The notes under the pieces are model-generated. The model was given only the letters and a program-made list of their open reading frames with translations, made no database searches and was not told the DNA's origin. Shown in pieces: positions 1-8,020 of a stretch of 64,000 nucleotides of DNA. The DNA is from Leucobacter coleopterorum (lineage in GTDB: Bacteria > Actinomycetota > Actinomycetes > Actinomycetales > Microbacteriaceae). The stretch's first letter is position 1. The number at the start of each line of letters is the position of its first letter. The stretch is taken from assembly GCF_011382985.1 (NCBI RefSeq), contig NZ_CP049933.1:2170001-2234000 (forward strand), given 5' to 3'. The translations under genes were made by a program, and so were the position numbers.

Positions 1-1
1 A

Positions 2-736
2 GCAGCAGGTTGCACCACTGTTCAGGTTCTTCCACGGGTGCGGGTGCTGCTCTGCTCGACCGGAGATGAAATCCCGAGTGGTGCTGAGTCTCGTTCGTCG
101 ACCGCAACGGTTCAGCTTGAACTCGGCAAGATCCACGACGCGAATACACCGATGCTCGCCGCCGCCCTGCGCGAAGCGGGTGCCGAGGTGGACACCCTTC
201 GCTGCGGAGATCAGGCGGCAGCGTTGCACGCCGCACTCACGGCCGCTTCGCCCGGCTACGACCTGATTGTCACGTCAGGTGGCATTAGCGCTGGAGCTTT
301 TGAGGTCGTACGAGAAGCGCTTGCACCGCTCGGGGCTGAGTTCATGTCGGTTGCCATGCAGCCCGGCGGACCGCAGGGTCTTGGTGAAATTACACTTGCC
401 GGGAGCACCATTCCCGTGGTCAGTTTTCCTGGCAACCCCGTGAGCGCTTTTATCTCGGCCGAGTGCTTTGTGCTTCCGCTGCTTCGAGAGCATGCCGGGC
501 TGGCGTCCGAGCGCCCTCGTGAGCAGCGACAACTTGCCCACGACACAAAGTCGCCTCTCGACAAACTTCAGGTGCGGCGAGGCCGGATCGAAGCGGACGG
601 CCGGGTCACGCTGAGCGGTCCCGGTTCCCACTTGCTGAGCGAACTAGCCGCCGCCGATGTGCTCGTCCAGTTGCCGCTCGGGCAAGACACCTTTCCTGAA
701 AACACCCCCGTCGAAACCTGGAGGATCAATGATTGA
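2..736 (+). CDS. moeA: Molybdopterin molybdenumtransferase MoeA, C-terminal part (cut by window start)
   Basis: MoeA inserts molybdate into adenylylated molybdopterin, the last step of molybdenum cofactor synthesis in the cytoplasm. The frame is open to the first bases of the window, so the apparent GTG at 38 is probably an internal Val and the true start lies upstream. Visible motifs are STGDE near the start, SGGISAG, and FPGNPVSAF, the MoeA/MogA-like nucleotide and pterin-binding fold. About 70 further residues would form the C-terminal beta domain. The stop overlaps the moaC start by 8 bases, and mogA follows, so this is a molybdenum cofactor operon. The family call is secure; only the 5' end is unknown. 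Confidence 0.93.
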   Translation, partial: AAGCTTVQVLPRVRVLLCSTGDEIPSGAESRSSTATVQLELGKIHDANTPMLAAALREAGAEVDTLRCGDQAAALHAALTAASPGYDLIVTSGGISAGAFEVVREALAPLGAEFMSVAMQPGGPQGLGEITLAGSTIPVVSFPGNPVSAFISAECFVLPLLREHAGLASERPREQRQLAHDTKSPLDKLQVRRGRIEADGRVTLSGPGSHLLSELAAADVLVQLPLGQDTFPENTPVETWRIND

Positions 737-1223
737 CTCGCCCCTTTCCGAGCCTCAACAACTCACTCATCTGCGCGGTGACGGTAGCGCCCACATGGTT
801 GATGTCACAGAGAAGCCGGTGACTAAGCGCACAGCACGCGCTGAGGCCACCCTGGTCACTCGCGCTGATGTTGTAGAGCTGCTGGTCTCGGGCGAACTCC
901 CCAAGGGCGAAGCCCTCGGCACCGCACGGATCGCGGGAATCATGGCGGCCAAGCGCACCTCAGAGCTGATTCCACTCTGTCACCCGCTGCCGCTCACAAA
1001 ACTCGCCATCGATTTTGAGCCACTGGGTGACCGTGTGCGAGTCATCGCAACCGTCACCACCCGCGGGCTCACCGGAGTCGAGATGGAAGCGCTGACGGCC
1101 GCGAGCATTACTGCGCTGACCCTCTACGACATGATTAAGGCGGTCGACAAACACGCTACCGTTACAGACACGCGTGTGATCGCAAAATCGGGTGGCAAAA
1201 GCGGCGATTGGTCGGTGGAATGA
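729..1223 (+). CDS. moaC: Cyclic pyranopterin monophosphate synthase MoaC
   Basis: MoaC converts 3',8-cyclo-7,8-dihydro-GTP, the product of MoaA, to cyclic pyranopterin monophosphate. The protein has 164 residues, the usual family length. It carries MVDVTEK near the N-terminus, the active-site stretch [13 protein letters not shown], and the helix [11 protein letters not shown]...[13 protein letters not shown] with the conserved acidic residues and lysines. The ATG at 729 is preceded by a strong GGAGG ribosome site at about 719-725 and overlaps the moeA stop. The reading frame extends upstream inside moeA, but that part does not resemble MoaC. Its stop overlaps the mogA start as ATGA, which suggests coupled translation. 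Confidence 0.96.
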   Translation: MIDSPLSEPQQLTHLRGDGSAHMVDVTEKPVTKRTARAEATLVTRADVVELLVSGELPKGEALGTARIAGIMAAKRTSELIPLCHPLPLTKLAIDFEPLGDRVRVIATVTTRGLTGVEMEALTAASITALTLYDMIKAVDKHATVTDTRVIAKSGGKSGDWSVE

Positions 1224-1701
1224 CGCGGCGCGCGGTCGTCATCGTTGCTTCTACCCGCGCCGCCGCTGGCCAGGCAGAGGATCGAACGGGTCCCCTCATT
1301 CGCGAGTGGCTCGCGGCCCGCGGATTCGAGGCCGCTGCGCCCCTTGTTGTCGCCGATGGTGCCCCAGTTGGTAACGCAGCGCGCAAGGCTTTGAGTTCCC
1401 GGCCAGCGGTCATCATTTCGACCGGGGCACTGGTATCTCGTCGAGCGACCAAACGCCTGAACAACTCACACCCCTACTCGATGTGCAGCTTACCGGCATC
1501 ATCGAGGAGATCCGCCGCCAGGGCACTTCCGCGGTTCCCACCGCGATCCTCACTCGCGGTGTTGCTGGCTTCTCGGGAGATACCTTCATTGTGACGCTGC
1601 CAGGCTCCCCGGGTGGGGTTCGCGACGGCCTTGCGGTGCTTGATGGTGTGCTGGAGCATCTGCTCGGGCAGCGCCTAGGATCAGCGCGCGGAAACCACTA
1701 G
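1220..1701 (+). CDS. mogA: Molybdopterin adenylyltransferase MogA/MoaB family (frame broken at 1424-1427)
   Basis: This family adenylylates molybdopterin before MoeA inserts the metal. The ATG at 1220 overlaps the moaC stop as ATGA. The first part reads [16 protein letters not shown] up to the IISTG stretch. The frame is then lost at the GGGG run 1424-1427. Adding one G restores [17 protein letters not shown], the conserved GGTG binding loop, and joins the second part ([30 protein letters not shown]) into a 160-residue protein of normal length. The break is therefore more likely a sequencing undercall than a true pseudogene. It is the third gene of the moeA-moaC-mogA operon. Confidence 0.88.
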
Positions 1702-1713
1702 CGCTCTTTCGTT

Positions 1714-2040
1714 TCAGGAAACACCTTTTTTCGAAATCGCACGCACGTCGTCTTCAAGATTATTCACTTGCTTCTCCAGGCGCCCGAACCGCCGATCAAC
1801 CTCGTCAAAGCGTGAATCTACGACATCAAAACGCGCATCCATCACGTCGAAACGGGCGTCAATAAGATCAAACCTAGATTCCATCGCGTCGCATCTTGAC
1901 CCCACCGATTTGAACTCAGAGGCGACGGCATCAAACTTTGCTGAGATCGTTCGGTTAAATGACTGTGTAACGAAGGTCAGGAGCCCGATCATGGTCGCAC
2001 CGAACACCCCGATCAAGGTCCACACTTGAGGCTCATTCAT
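1714..2040 (-). CDS. Small membrane-anchored coiled-coil protein, function unknown
   Basis: The protein has 108 residues if translation starts at the ATG at 2040 (MNEPQVWTLIG); an in-frame ATG lies 18 bases upstream. Residues of about 5-25 form one hydrophobic segment. The rest is a continuous coiled coil built from near-identical heptads such as SRFDLID, ARFDVMD, ARFDVVD, SRFDEVD and RRFGRLE, which repeat about every 21 bases in the DNA. I recall similar short N-terminally anchored repeat proteins in Microbacteriaceae, but no function is known to me. It stands alone, convergent with mogA, so the neighbours give no clue. Repeat number could vary between strains. Confidence 0.7.
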   Translation of the reverse strand: MNEPQVWTLIGVFGATMIGLLTFVTQSFNRTISAKFDAVASEFKSVGSRCDAMESRFDLIDARFDVMDARFDVVDSRFDEVDRRFGRLEKQVNNLEDDVRAISKKGVS

Positions 2041-2189
2041 TGTGATCATGCCTTTCATTCTGACTGATTTCAGTCAAGAATTCCAGAGCTAAACCACTGA
2101 TCAAGCCACAAAAACTCAATCTGTGGATAAGCCGCGTGATTCTTCAAAAATGGGGGCTTGTTAGCGAAGTTCAACTCGCAAGAAGGCTG

Positions 2190-3626
2190 CTACACCCCGA
2201 GCATTGCCTCGATCGGCCCGCGGGCAAAAAACACCACAAAACCAACCGCTACAACCCACAGCAGCCAGTGAACCTGCTTCGCTCGACCACTCAGGGCATG
2301 CACGAGCACCCAGGCCACAAAACCGGCACCAATACCGTTCGCGATCGAGTAGGTCATTGGCATCACAGTGACCGTCAAGAACACAGGCAGCAGTACTCGG
2401 AAGTCCGTGAAGTCGATGTTTTTGATCTGCGCCATCATCAACGCCCCAACAATCACCAACGCTGCGGCTGCAACCTCGGTCGGCACGATCTGTGTGAGCG
2501 GCGTGAAGAACATCGCGAGTAAAAACATCGCGCCAGTCATGATGTTAGCGAAGCCCGTTCGCGCACCCTCACCAATGCCAGCACCCGACTCAATAAAGAC
2601 CGTGTTCGATGACGACGATGTCAGGCCGCCCGCGATCGCACCAACACCCTCAACAACCAGCGCAGATTTCAGGCGAGGGAAGTTACCTTTCTCGTCAGCC
2701 AGCCCCGCCTCGCGCGAGAGTCCGGTAAAGGTGCCCATCGCGTCAAAGAAGTTTGTGAACAGTAGCGTAAACACCAGCATAACGACCGTCACGATCCCGA
2801 CCCGCCCAAGGTCGAAACTGACGGCACCAACCAGGCTGAGGTCCGGAATGCTCAACGGTGCCCCAGTGAGACTCGGAACAGTAAGACCCCAGCCACCCGC
2901 GTGTTCCTGACTCGACCCAAGATGCCAGATCGACTCAACGATCACCGAGATCACGGTGCCCGAGACCAGACCAATAAGCAGACCACCCTTCACCTTTGCG
3001 GCGACGAGTACGCCCGTGAGAATCAGTGTGACCACAAAAATGAGAGTTGGGATCGTTACGACAGATCCGCCGATGCCGAGCCCGACTGGGGGCGAAGGGT
3101 TACCAGTGGCAGTCACGAAGCCAGCATTCACGAAGCCGATAAAGGCAATAAACAGCCCGATACCAACGGTGATCGCCAGTTTGAGTTCAACCGGTACAGC
3201 ATCGAAGATCATGCGACGCAGACCCGTTGCAGCGAGCACCACGATCAGCACACCGTTGATCACTACAAGAGCCATGGCTTCCGGCCAGGTCACCTGCCCA
3301 ACAACCGAGAACGCGAGGAAAGCGTTGATCCCGAGACCCGCTGCGAAGCTAAAAGGCAACCGAGAAACCAGACCAAACAGAATCGTCATCACGCCTGCGG
3401 TGAGAGCTGTAACCGCGCTCACGGCAGCGAAAGAGAGCTGGTTCCCCTCAACGTCGGAAGTGGTTGTGAGAATGATCGGATTGAGGATCACAATGTAGGC
3501 CATCGTCACGAAGGTCACCAGACCACCACGAATCTCGGTTCCGAAGCTCGACCCCCGCTCGGTGATCTGGAAGTAGCGGTCAACCGCTCCCCTCGCTACA
3601 GACTCCTGCTGATTCGCCTCTGCCAC
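2190..3626 (-). CDS. NCS2 family purine permease, AzgA (adenine/guanine/hypoxanthine) type
   Basis: This is an inner-membrane proton symporter for purine bases. It has many hydrophobic segments and the AzgA signatures RYFQITERGSSFGTEIRGG at the N-terminus, MAYIVILNP, then FFDAMGTFTGLSREAGL and a SSSNTVFIESGAGIGEGARTG stretch. I place the start at the GTG at 3626, because GGAG lies six bases upstream. An ATG at 3680 is in frame but would add an atypical 18-residue tail running through a palindrome. The resulting 478 residues fit the family. The gene is monocistronic, just downstream of a strong terminator, with a 16-base palindrome in its leader. A second, different NCS2 permease lies at 51054. 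Confidence 0.9.
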   Translation of the reverse strand: MAEANQQESVARGAVDRYFQITERGSSFGTEIRGGLVTFVTMAYIVILNPIILTTTSDVEGNQLSFAAVSAVTALTAGVMTILFGLVSRLPFSFAAGLGINAFLAFSVVGQVTWPEAMALVVINGVLIVVLAATGLRRMIFDAVPVELKLAITVGIGLFIAFIGFVNAGFVTATGNPSPPVGLGIGGSVVTIPTLIFVVTLILTGVLVAAKVKGGLLIGLVSGTVISVIVESIWHLGSSQEHAGGWGLTVPSLTGAPLSIPDLSLVGAVSFDLGRVGIVTVVMLVFTLLFTNFFDAMGTFTGLSREAGLADEKGNFPRLKSALVVEGVGAIAGGLTSSSSNTVFIESGAGIGEGARTGFANIMTGAMFLLAMFFTPLTQIVPTEVAAAALVIVGALMMAQIKNIDFTDFRVLLPVFLTVTVMPMTYSIANGIGAGFVAWVLVHALSGRAKQVHWLLWVVAVGFVVFFARGPIEAMLGV

Positions 3627-3654
3627 AGGCTTCTCCGATCCTCGATCCTGGGTG

Positions 3655-3670
3655 TTTCCTGAACAGGAAA
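3655..3670. promoter_or_regulatory. 16-base palindrome upstream of the purine permease (possible operator)
   Basis: TTTCCTG-AA-CAGGAAA is a perfect inverted repeat with 7-base arms, 29 bases upstream of the chosen GTG start. Its position suits a repressor site controlling purine uptake, but I see no regulator gene next to it. A role in mRNA structure is also possible. Confidence 0.4.
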
Positions 3671-3711
3671 ACCCTAACATCCTGGGGAGCGGCGCATTGA
3701 CGCGGCGGCGA

Positions 3712-3762
3712 ACCCCAACACAAAAGGCCCCGGACAGAGTCCGGGGCCTTTTGTGTTGGGGT
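3712..3762 (-). terminator. Strong rho-independent terminator after the FKBP gene
   Basis: A perfect inverted repeat with 24-base arms (3712-3735 and 3739-3762) encloses a 3-base loop. The core is GGCCCCGGAC/GTCCGGGGCC flanked by AAAA/TTTT, so it can terminate on either strand. It begins one base beyond the FKBP stop codon at 3764 and separates that gene from the permease. Confidence 0.9.
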
Positions 3763-3763
3763 G

Positions 3764-4135
3764 TTAGCTCACACCCTGCAGATCAATAACAAAAATCAGG
3801 GTCTTACCCGAGAGCGGGTGCCCACCTGCAGTGCCATACGCCTGTGCAGGAGGCACAACAAGCTTGCGTCGACCGCCAACCTTCATTCCAGGAATGCCGG
3901 TCTGCCAGCCTTGAATCAGCGAGCGCAACGGGAAGTTGATCGATTCACCACGGCTCCAAGAAGAATCAAACTCTTCGCCGGAATCGAACTCGACTCCGAG
4001 GTAGTGCACATCAACGGTTGAACTCGCGAGCGCTTCCTCACCCGTTCCCTCGATGAGATCGATGATCTCAAGCTCAGTTGGTGCGGGGCCCTCAGGGGCG
4101 TCGATCTCTGGCTTAGTCTTCGCGCTTTCAGTCAT
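3764..4135 (-). CDS. FKBP-type peptidyl-prolyl cis-trans isomerase
   Basis: A small cytoplasmic prolyl isomerase of 123 residues, close to the actinobacterial single-domain FKBP length. After an acidic, disordered N-terminal tail of about 25 residues it shows the FKBP fold motifs VDVHYLGV, EFDSSW, LIQGWQTGIPGMKVGGRR and LVVPPAQAYG. These supply the hydrophobic pocket, including the Trp of the QGW motif. There is no signal peptide, so it should act in the cytoplasm. It is monocistronic and ends in a very strong terminator. Specific substrates cannot be inferred. Confidence 0.93.
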   Translation of the reverse strand: MTESAKTKPEIDAPEGPAPTELEIIDLIEGTGEEALASSTVDVHYLGVEFDSGEEFDSSWSRGESINFPLRSLIQGWQTGIPGMKVGGRRKLVVPPAQAYGTAGGHPLSGKTLIFVIDLQGVS

Positions 4136-4333
4136 AACTTCAATTCTCTCGGGTTCTGGGCCAGTTTCACCTCAGAGTTCGCTCAGAGGAAAGTCCTTCT
4201 TTTCCACCAACAACCTGTTTAGGCATCGCGACCCCGTTTCCACCCCAAGAATCTTCTTAGCAAAGCTACGGAAGAACAGGTACAACTTTAGAGAACACCA
4301 CTAAGCGCTCGACTGTTCCGATACCCTGGGGAA

Positions 4334-5196
4334 GTGAGATTTGCGCACTTAATCAGCTCCCAGGTAATTCCCCCGAACTTGTTGTGGTTCGGGGGATCGA
4401 TTCATCCCTGTCAGCAGCCTCGGTGTGATCGCAAGCTCGCTGCAGCAATTTATTGAGGCGGGTTCGGAGGCGCAGGATCGTGTGCGCACCGCCCTCGCGG
4501 AGCTTCCTAAAGACGCAGGGAAACCTCTCGACGGCACCAGCTTTGGCCCAGCTATTATCAATCCCCCATCGTGCTGGCAGTCGGCCTCAACTACGACGAA
4601 CACGCGAGTGAGCTCAACCTCGATAACGACTCGGGGCCCGTACTGTTCTCTCTGTTTCCCAACTCTCTCAACGCACACAACGCCGAGGTACCGATCCCAA
4701 CCCACCTCAGCGAAGAAGTGGACTACGAGGGCGAACTCGGCGTCGTCATCGGTAAGGCTGCAAAGAATGTCTCAGCCGAGGACGCTCTCGATTATGTGTT
4801 CGGATACACCGTGATCAACGACATCACGGCGCGCAACATCCAGTTCCAAGAGCCGCAGTGGTCACGCTGCAAATCGTTCGATGGCTTCACACCGGTCGGA
4901 CCGGTGGTCGTGACCGCGGATCAGGTCCCAGATCCTCAGGACCTGCACCTCACGACAGATGTGGATGGGCTTCGCGTACAGGATTCCTCGACCGGGTTTA
5001 TGATCCGCACCGTGGCTCAACTCATCGCCTCGATCTCGCAGTCACTCACACTGCTTCCCGGCACCGTTATCTCTACGGGTTCTCCGGGGGCGCTGGACGC
5101 TCACGTAAGCCCCCACTGTATCTTCGCCCTGGCACCGAGGTCACAGTCACGATCGAGAACATCGGCACGCTCACCTCGCACTGCGTACAGGCTTAG
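4334..5196 (+). CDS. Fumarylacetoacetate hydrolase (FAH) family protein, four frame breaks
   Basis: FAH-family enzymes are metal-dependent hydrolases, decarboxylases or isomerases of 2-oxo acids. The gene is read in fragments, but adding one base at each of four runs (C 4370-4374, G 4391-4395, C 4563-4567, G 5086-5090) gives one 288-residue protein. It runs RFAHLISSQVI, ELVVVRGDRFIPVSSL, VLAVGLNYDEHA, DYEGELGVVIGK, YTVINDITARN, KSFDGFTPVGP and LPGTVISTGSPGGAG. The conserved Glu of EGELGVVIG and the Asp of the NDIT region are metal ligands in this family. The GTG at 4334 has a GATACC box about 10 bases upstream and no separate ribosome site, so a leaderless mRNA is possible. The exact substrate is unknown. 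Confidence 0.82.
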
Positions 5197-5304
5197 AAGA
5201 CCATTTTCCCAAGGGAAGCTGCACTGACAATGTAGTAGCCTTCTTCTGCTTGGGGTGTTGTAGAGAGGTCCTGGCATTTCTCAAGCTCAAAAGTGGGAGT
5301 TTTT

Positions 5305-7860
5305 GTGGCGTACGTTGCGCGTTCTGAAGAACTGGCGGCTTGCAAGACCGCCGTTTTGCAAGGCCTCTCTATAGATATCGTGGGGCGCCTGGGCAGCGGG
5401 CGCTCCGAACTCATTAAGGCGCTCACCGCAGAACTACTTGATGCAGGTCGCAAGGTTGTCACAATCGCCGGCTATTCTGCGGCCACCAAGAAGCCGTTTA
5501 GAGCACTTGAGCTTGCTGGTTTTGGAACGGACAGCCAATCCCCAATAGCAGCGCTCCTCAAAGCGGTGGCTGATCACCCCAGCATCATCACGGTTGACGA
5601 TGCCAACCTACTTGATGAAGACTCGTGGGCTGCCCTCGCGGCTGTGCACACGGAACTTGGAACCCCGTTTGTTATCTCGCGTGTGCAAGAGATGCCCTCG
5701 GAAGGTCACTCGGATCGCTCGGTCAGGTCGCTCGCATCGTCAACCATGATGCTTAGGCTGGAGCCGCTCACTTTCGAAGCGACCACAGAGCTGCTGCTTG
5801 AGCGGCTCGGTGGCCCCGCCGAGCTTGATGTCCTGTCGCGGGTGTACCGAAAGTCGGGTGGGCTTCCCGGCCTCGTAACCGCCATAGCCGACACCGCACT
5901 TCTCTCCGGTCGCCTGTCTCAAAAGGATCAAGTCTGGTCAATGACGGGTGAGTTTTGGGACGGCAATCTGACAGGCTCAGTCAAACATTTGCTTTCCGGC
6001 CTGACCCGCAGTCAAATGGATCTCATCGAGGCAATCGGACTTTTTGGCTCGCTGAGCTTGGACGTCGCTCTTGACATTGTCGGAGAAGAAGAGCTTGAAT
6101 CACTTGAGGCATCAGAGGTCATAGCGATTGCTTCAACCGACGCGCGCACAAAACTTGCGCTTGATCCACCACTCATCGGCGAATGGGTGAGGCACGAACC
6201 TTCGTCATTACGACGCAGGCGAGTCACAGAGGCCCTCAAAGAGAAACTTCCCGCGTCAAAGCAGCTCACCCCTGCCGCCACACCGAGAGTCGACAGTGCA
6301 TTGTCAACCGCAAACTCGGCTCTGGGCGTCACAGTGGCACATGAGCGCGCTAACCGACTAAGCATCGCTCGTGACGCATGGAAAGCCGACGGTGACTTCA
6401 CAAATGGCCTTCGCCTCTTGCAGGAGCTTCACGCTTCGCCGTCGAGCCCCGAGGAAATCGAAGACGTCTACACAGCGTTAAGCGAGGAAGAGGGCGTCCC
6501 AGCAGACAGGGCCGAGTACCGTCAGCTGCGCATGCACTGGCTTGCCTACCGTTTGAACCGCCCCGAAGACGCCATCAAACTTGCGATAGATCTTCCGCCA
6601 GAGCTTCTCCCCTATTCCGAGTACTTGTGTGCTGTCGCACTGCGGGTTCAAATTGATGCCTTCGGCGTACCTGAAGATGTCGATGATCAACTCGCACAGA
6701 TGCGACGCCCAGATCAGTTCGAATCGGGCTGGGTGGATATCTCAGAGGCATTCGTCCGTATTGTGCAGGGCAAGCCGCTCTCGGCGCTCGACGTTCTCAA
6801 CAGAGTCACACCGCCGCCGCAGAGCGAGCTCGCCTCAATGCACGAGCTCATGTACCTTTGGGCACGAATGGGCAACGGAGACGTCACCTGGGGGTTCGAA
6901 GCCTCAATGAAGTTGCTCAACGCTGCGCTTGAGCGTTTCGATCTCACACTCACTCGCGCGTATGCGCTCCCCGCAGCGACGTGCCTTCACGCCGTCGGGC
7001 ATTACGGAGCCGGTGAATCTCTGCTCGGAGCTGTGCTCACACTCGGACCACCGGCCGTTGGACAAGAACGCACACACGTCGCCTTACTGAGCTATGCAGC
7101 CGTCTTTAGCTGCCTCGGCGGACATCTCACCCTGGCAGACTCTCTCACTCGAGAAGCTGAACGACCAGCGGTTCCACCAAGCCCGTTTCCCTCGGCAACC
7201 GCGGGGCAGGCCCGTGCGTCGCTACAGAATCTCGCGGGTGACAGATCTGGTGCGGTACGCTCGCTCGTTGAGTCGTTCAAACAGCTGAATGACCGCGGAT
7301 ACTTACTCTCCGCGGTCGACGGTGGCCTCATCAGCGGCGCAATGATGGGAATTGGCGACTTGCTCCCCACTATCTACCCGTTGATTGACACCATGGAGGG
7401 AGAGTGGCGGTCGCGCTACCTCGACTACATCATGGCCGTCGCGAAGTCCGATGTGGTGGCGTTGGAATCCAGCACGGCGCACCTCGTTGACGCTGGTCGG
7501 TTAGCAGCTGCGCAGTTCGGTGCGACAGAACTGCGCCGATTGTACGTGGCAAGCCAAGACAAACCCGGCATCGAGCGCGCCGACAAACTCATCGAGCGTG
7601 TGGTGCGACTTCGAGACGACATCGACGTCTCTGCTGCAGCCTGGCTCTACGGTAAGCATTTTCGGATCATGGCCGACCTCAGCAGCCGAGAACAAGAGAT
7701 AGCCCGTCTCGCTGCGAAGGGGCTCAGCAATCAGGCAATCGCGGATCACCTCATCTTGAGTCTCCGGACCGTCGAGACTCACCTCTCAGCTGCCTATCGC
7801 AAACTTGGCATTCGAAACCGCGCTGATCTTCTTGAGCTGAACTGGGATTGGGACGCATAA
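5305..7860 (+). CDS. Large LuxR-family ATPase transcriptional regulator
   Basis: A stand-alone regulator of 851 residues with an N-terminal P-loop ATPase, a helical middle part and a C-terminal LuxR-type helix-turn-helix. The P-loop reads GRLGSGRS at residues 27-34, with Arg in place of the usual Lys. A Walker B-like IITVDD follows near residue 95. The last 65 residues (LSSREQEIARLAAKGLSNQA...SLRTVETHLSAAYRKLGI) are a typical DNA-binding domain. The GTG at 5305 is chosen because GGGAG lies five bases upstream; another in-frame GTG is at 5293. The helical middle resembles the TPR-like region of LAL/MalT regulators. It has no partner operon; target genes and ligand are unknown. Confidence 0.85.
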   Translation: MAYVARSEELAACKTAVLQGLSIDIVGRLGSGRSELIKALTAELLDAGRKVVTIAGYSAATKKPFRALELAGFGTDSQSPIAALLKAVADHPSIITVDDANLLDEDSWAALAAVHTELGTPFVISRVQEMPSEGHSDRSVRSLASSTMMLRLEPLTFEATTELLLERLGGPAELDVLSRVYRKSGGLPGLVTAIADTALLSGRLSQKDQVWSMTGEFWDGNLTGSVKHLLSGLTRSQMDLIEAIGLFGSLSLDVALDIVGEEELESLEASEVIAIASTDARTKLALDPPLIGEWVRHEPSSLRRRRVTEALKEKLPASKQLTPAATPRVDSALSTANSALGVTVAHERANRLSIARDAWKADGDFTNGLRLLQELHASPSSPEEIEDVYTALSEEEGVPADRAEYRQLRMHWLAYRLNRPEDAIKLAIDLPPELLPYSEYLCAVALRVQIDAFGVPEDVDDQLAQMRRPDQFESGWVDISEAFVRIVQGKPLSALDVLNRVTPPPQSELASMHELMYLWARMGNGDVTWGFEASMKLLNAALERFDLTLTRAYALPAATCLHAVGHYGAGESLLGAVLTLGPPAVGQERTHVALLSYAAVFSCLGGHLTLADSLTREAERPAVPPSPFPSATAGQARASLQNLAGDRSGAVRSLVESFKQLNDRGYLLSAVDGGLISGAMMGIGDLLPTIYPLIDTMEGEWRSRYLDYIMAVAKSDVVALESSTAHLVDAGRLAAAQFGATELRRLYVASQDKPGIERADKLIERVVRLRDDIDVSAAAWLYGKHFRIMADLSSREQEIARLAAKGLSNQAIADHLILSLRTVETHLSAAYRKLGIRNRADLLELNWDWDA

Positions 7861-7879
7861 TAGGTTGCCCATACGGAGA

Positions 7880-7911
7880 CTGGCCCTGAACGCTTTCGTG
7901 TTCAAGGCCAG
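7880..7911 (+). terminator. Hairpin after the LuxR-type regulator gene
   Basis: CTGGCCCTGAAC and GTTCAAGGCCAG form a 12-base stem with one mismatch and an 8-base loop, 19 bases after the stop codon. It has no strong T tract, so its efficiency as a terminator is uncertain. Confidence 0.5.
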
Positions 7912-7969
7912 TCGGATTTCGCCATGGGTTAGCCACGACTCGTTGCAGTTCTGCAGCGGTGCGAGCGTT

Positions 7970-8002
7970 AGGGCGGTGGGGATCCAGGATTCCCACCGCC
8001 CT
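7970..8002 (-). terminator. Hairpin after aspA
   Basis: AGGGCGGTGGG pairs perfectly with CCCACCGCCCT across an 11-base spacer that can extend the stem. It lies 18 bases beyond the aspA stop on the minus strand and separates the convergent regulator and aspA transcripts. The T tract is weak on both sides. Confidence 0.55.
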
Positions 8003-8020
8003 ACTTTGCGTTCCGCAAGA

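Noticed and set aside
2901-3662. A 253-codon open frame opposite the AzgA-type permease
   Set aside because: Antisense shadow with polar, repeat-like composition and no ribosome site; the minus-strand gene has clear family motifs.
4136-4333. A gene in the FKBP - FAH gap
   Set aside because: No frame with protein-like composition; only the divergent promoters and the FAH upstream box were seen.
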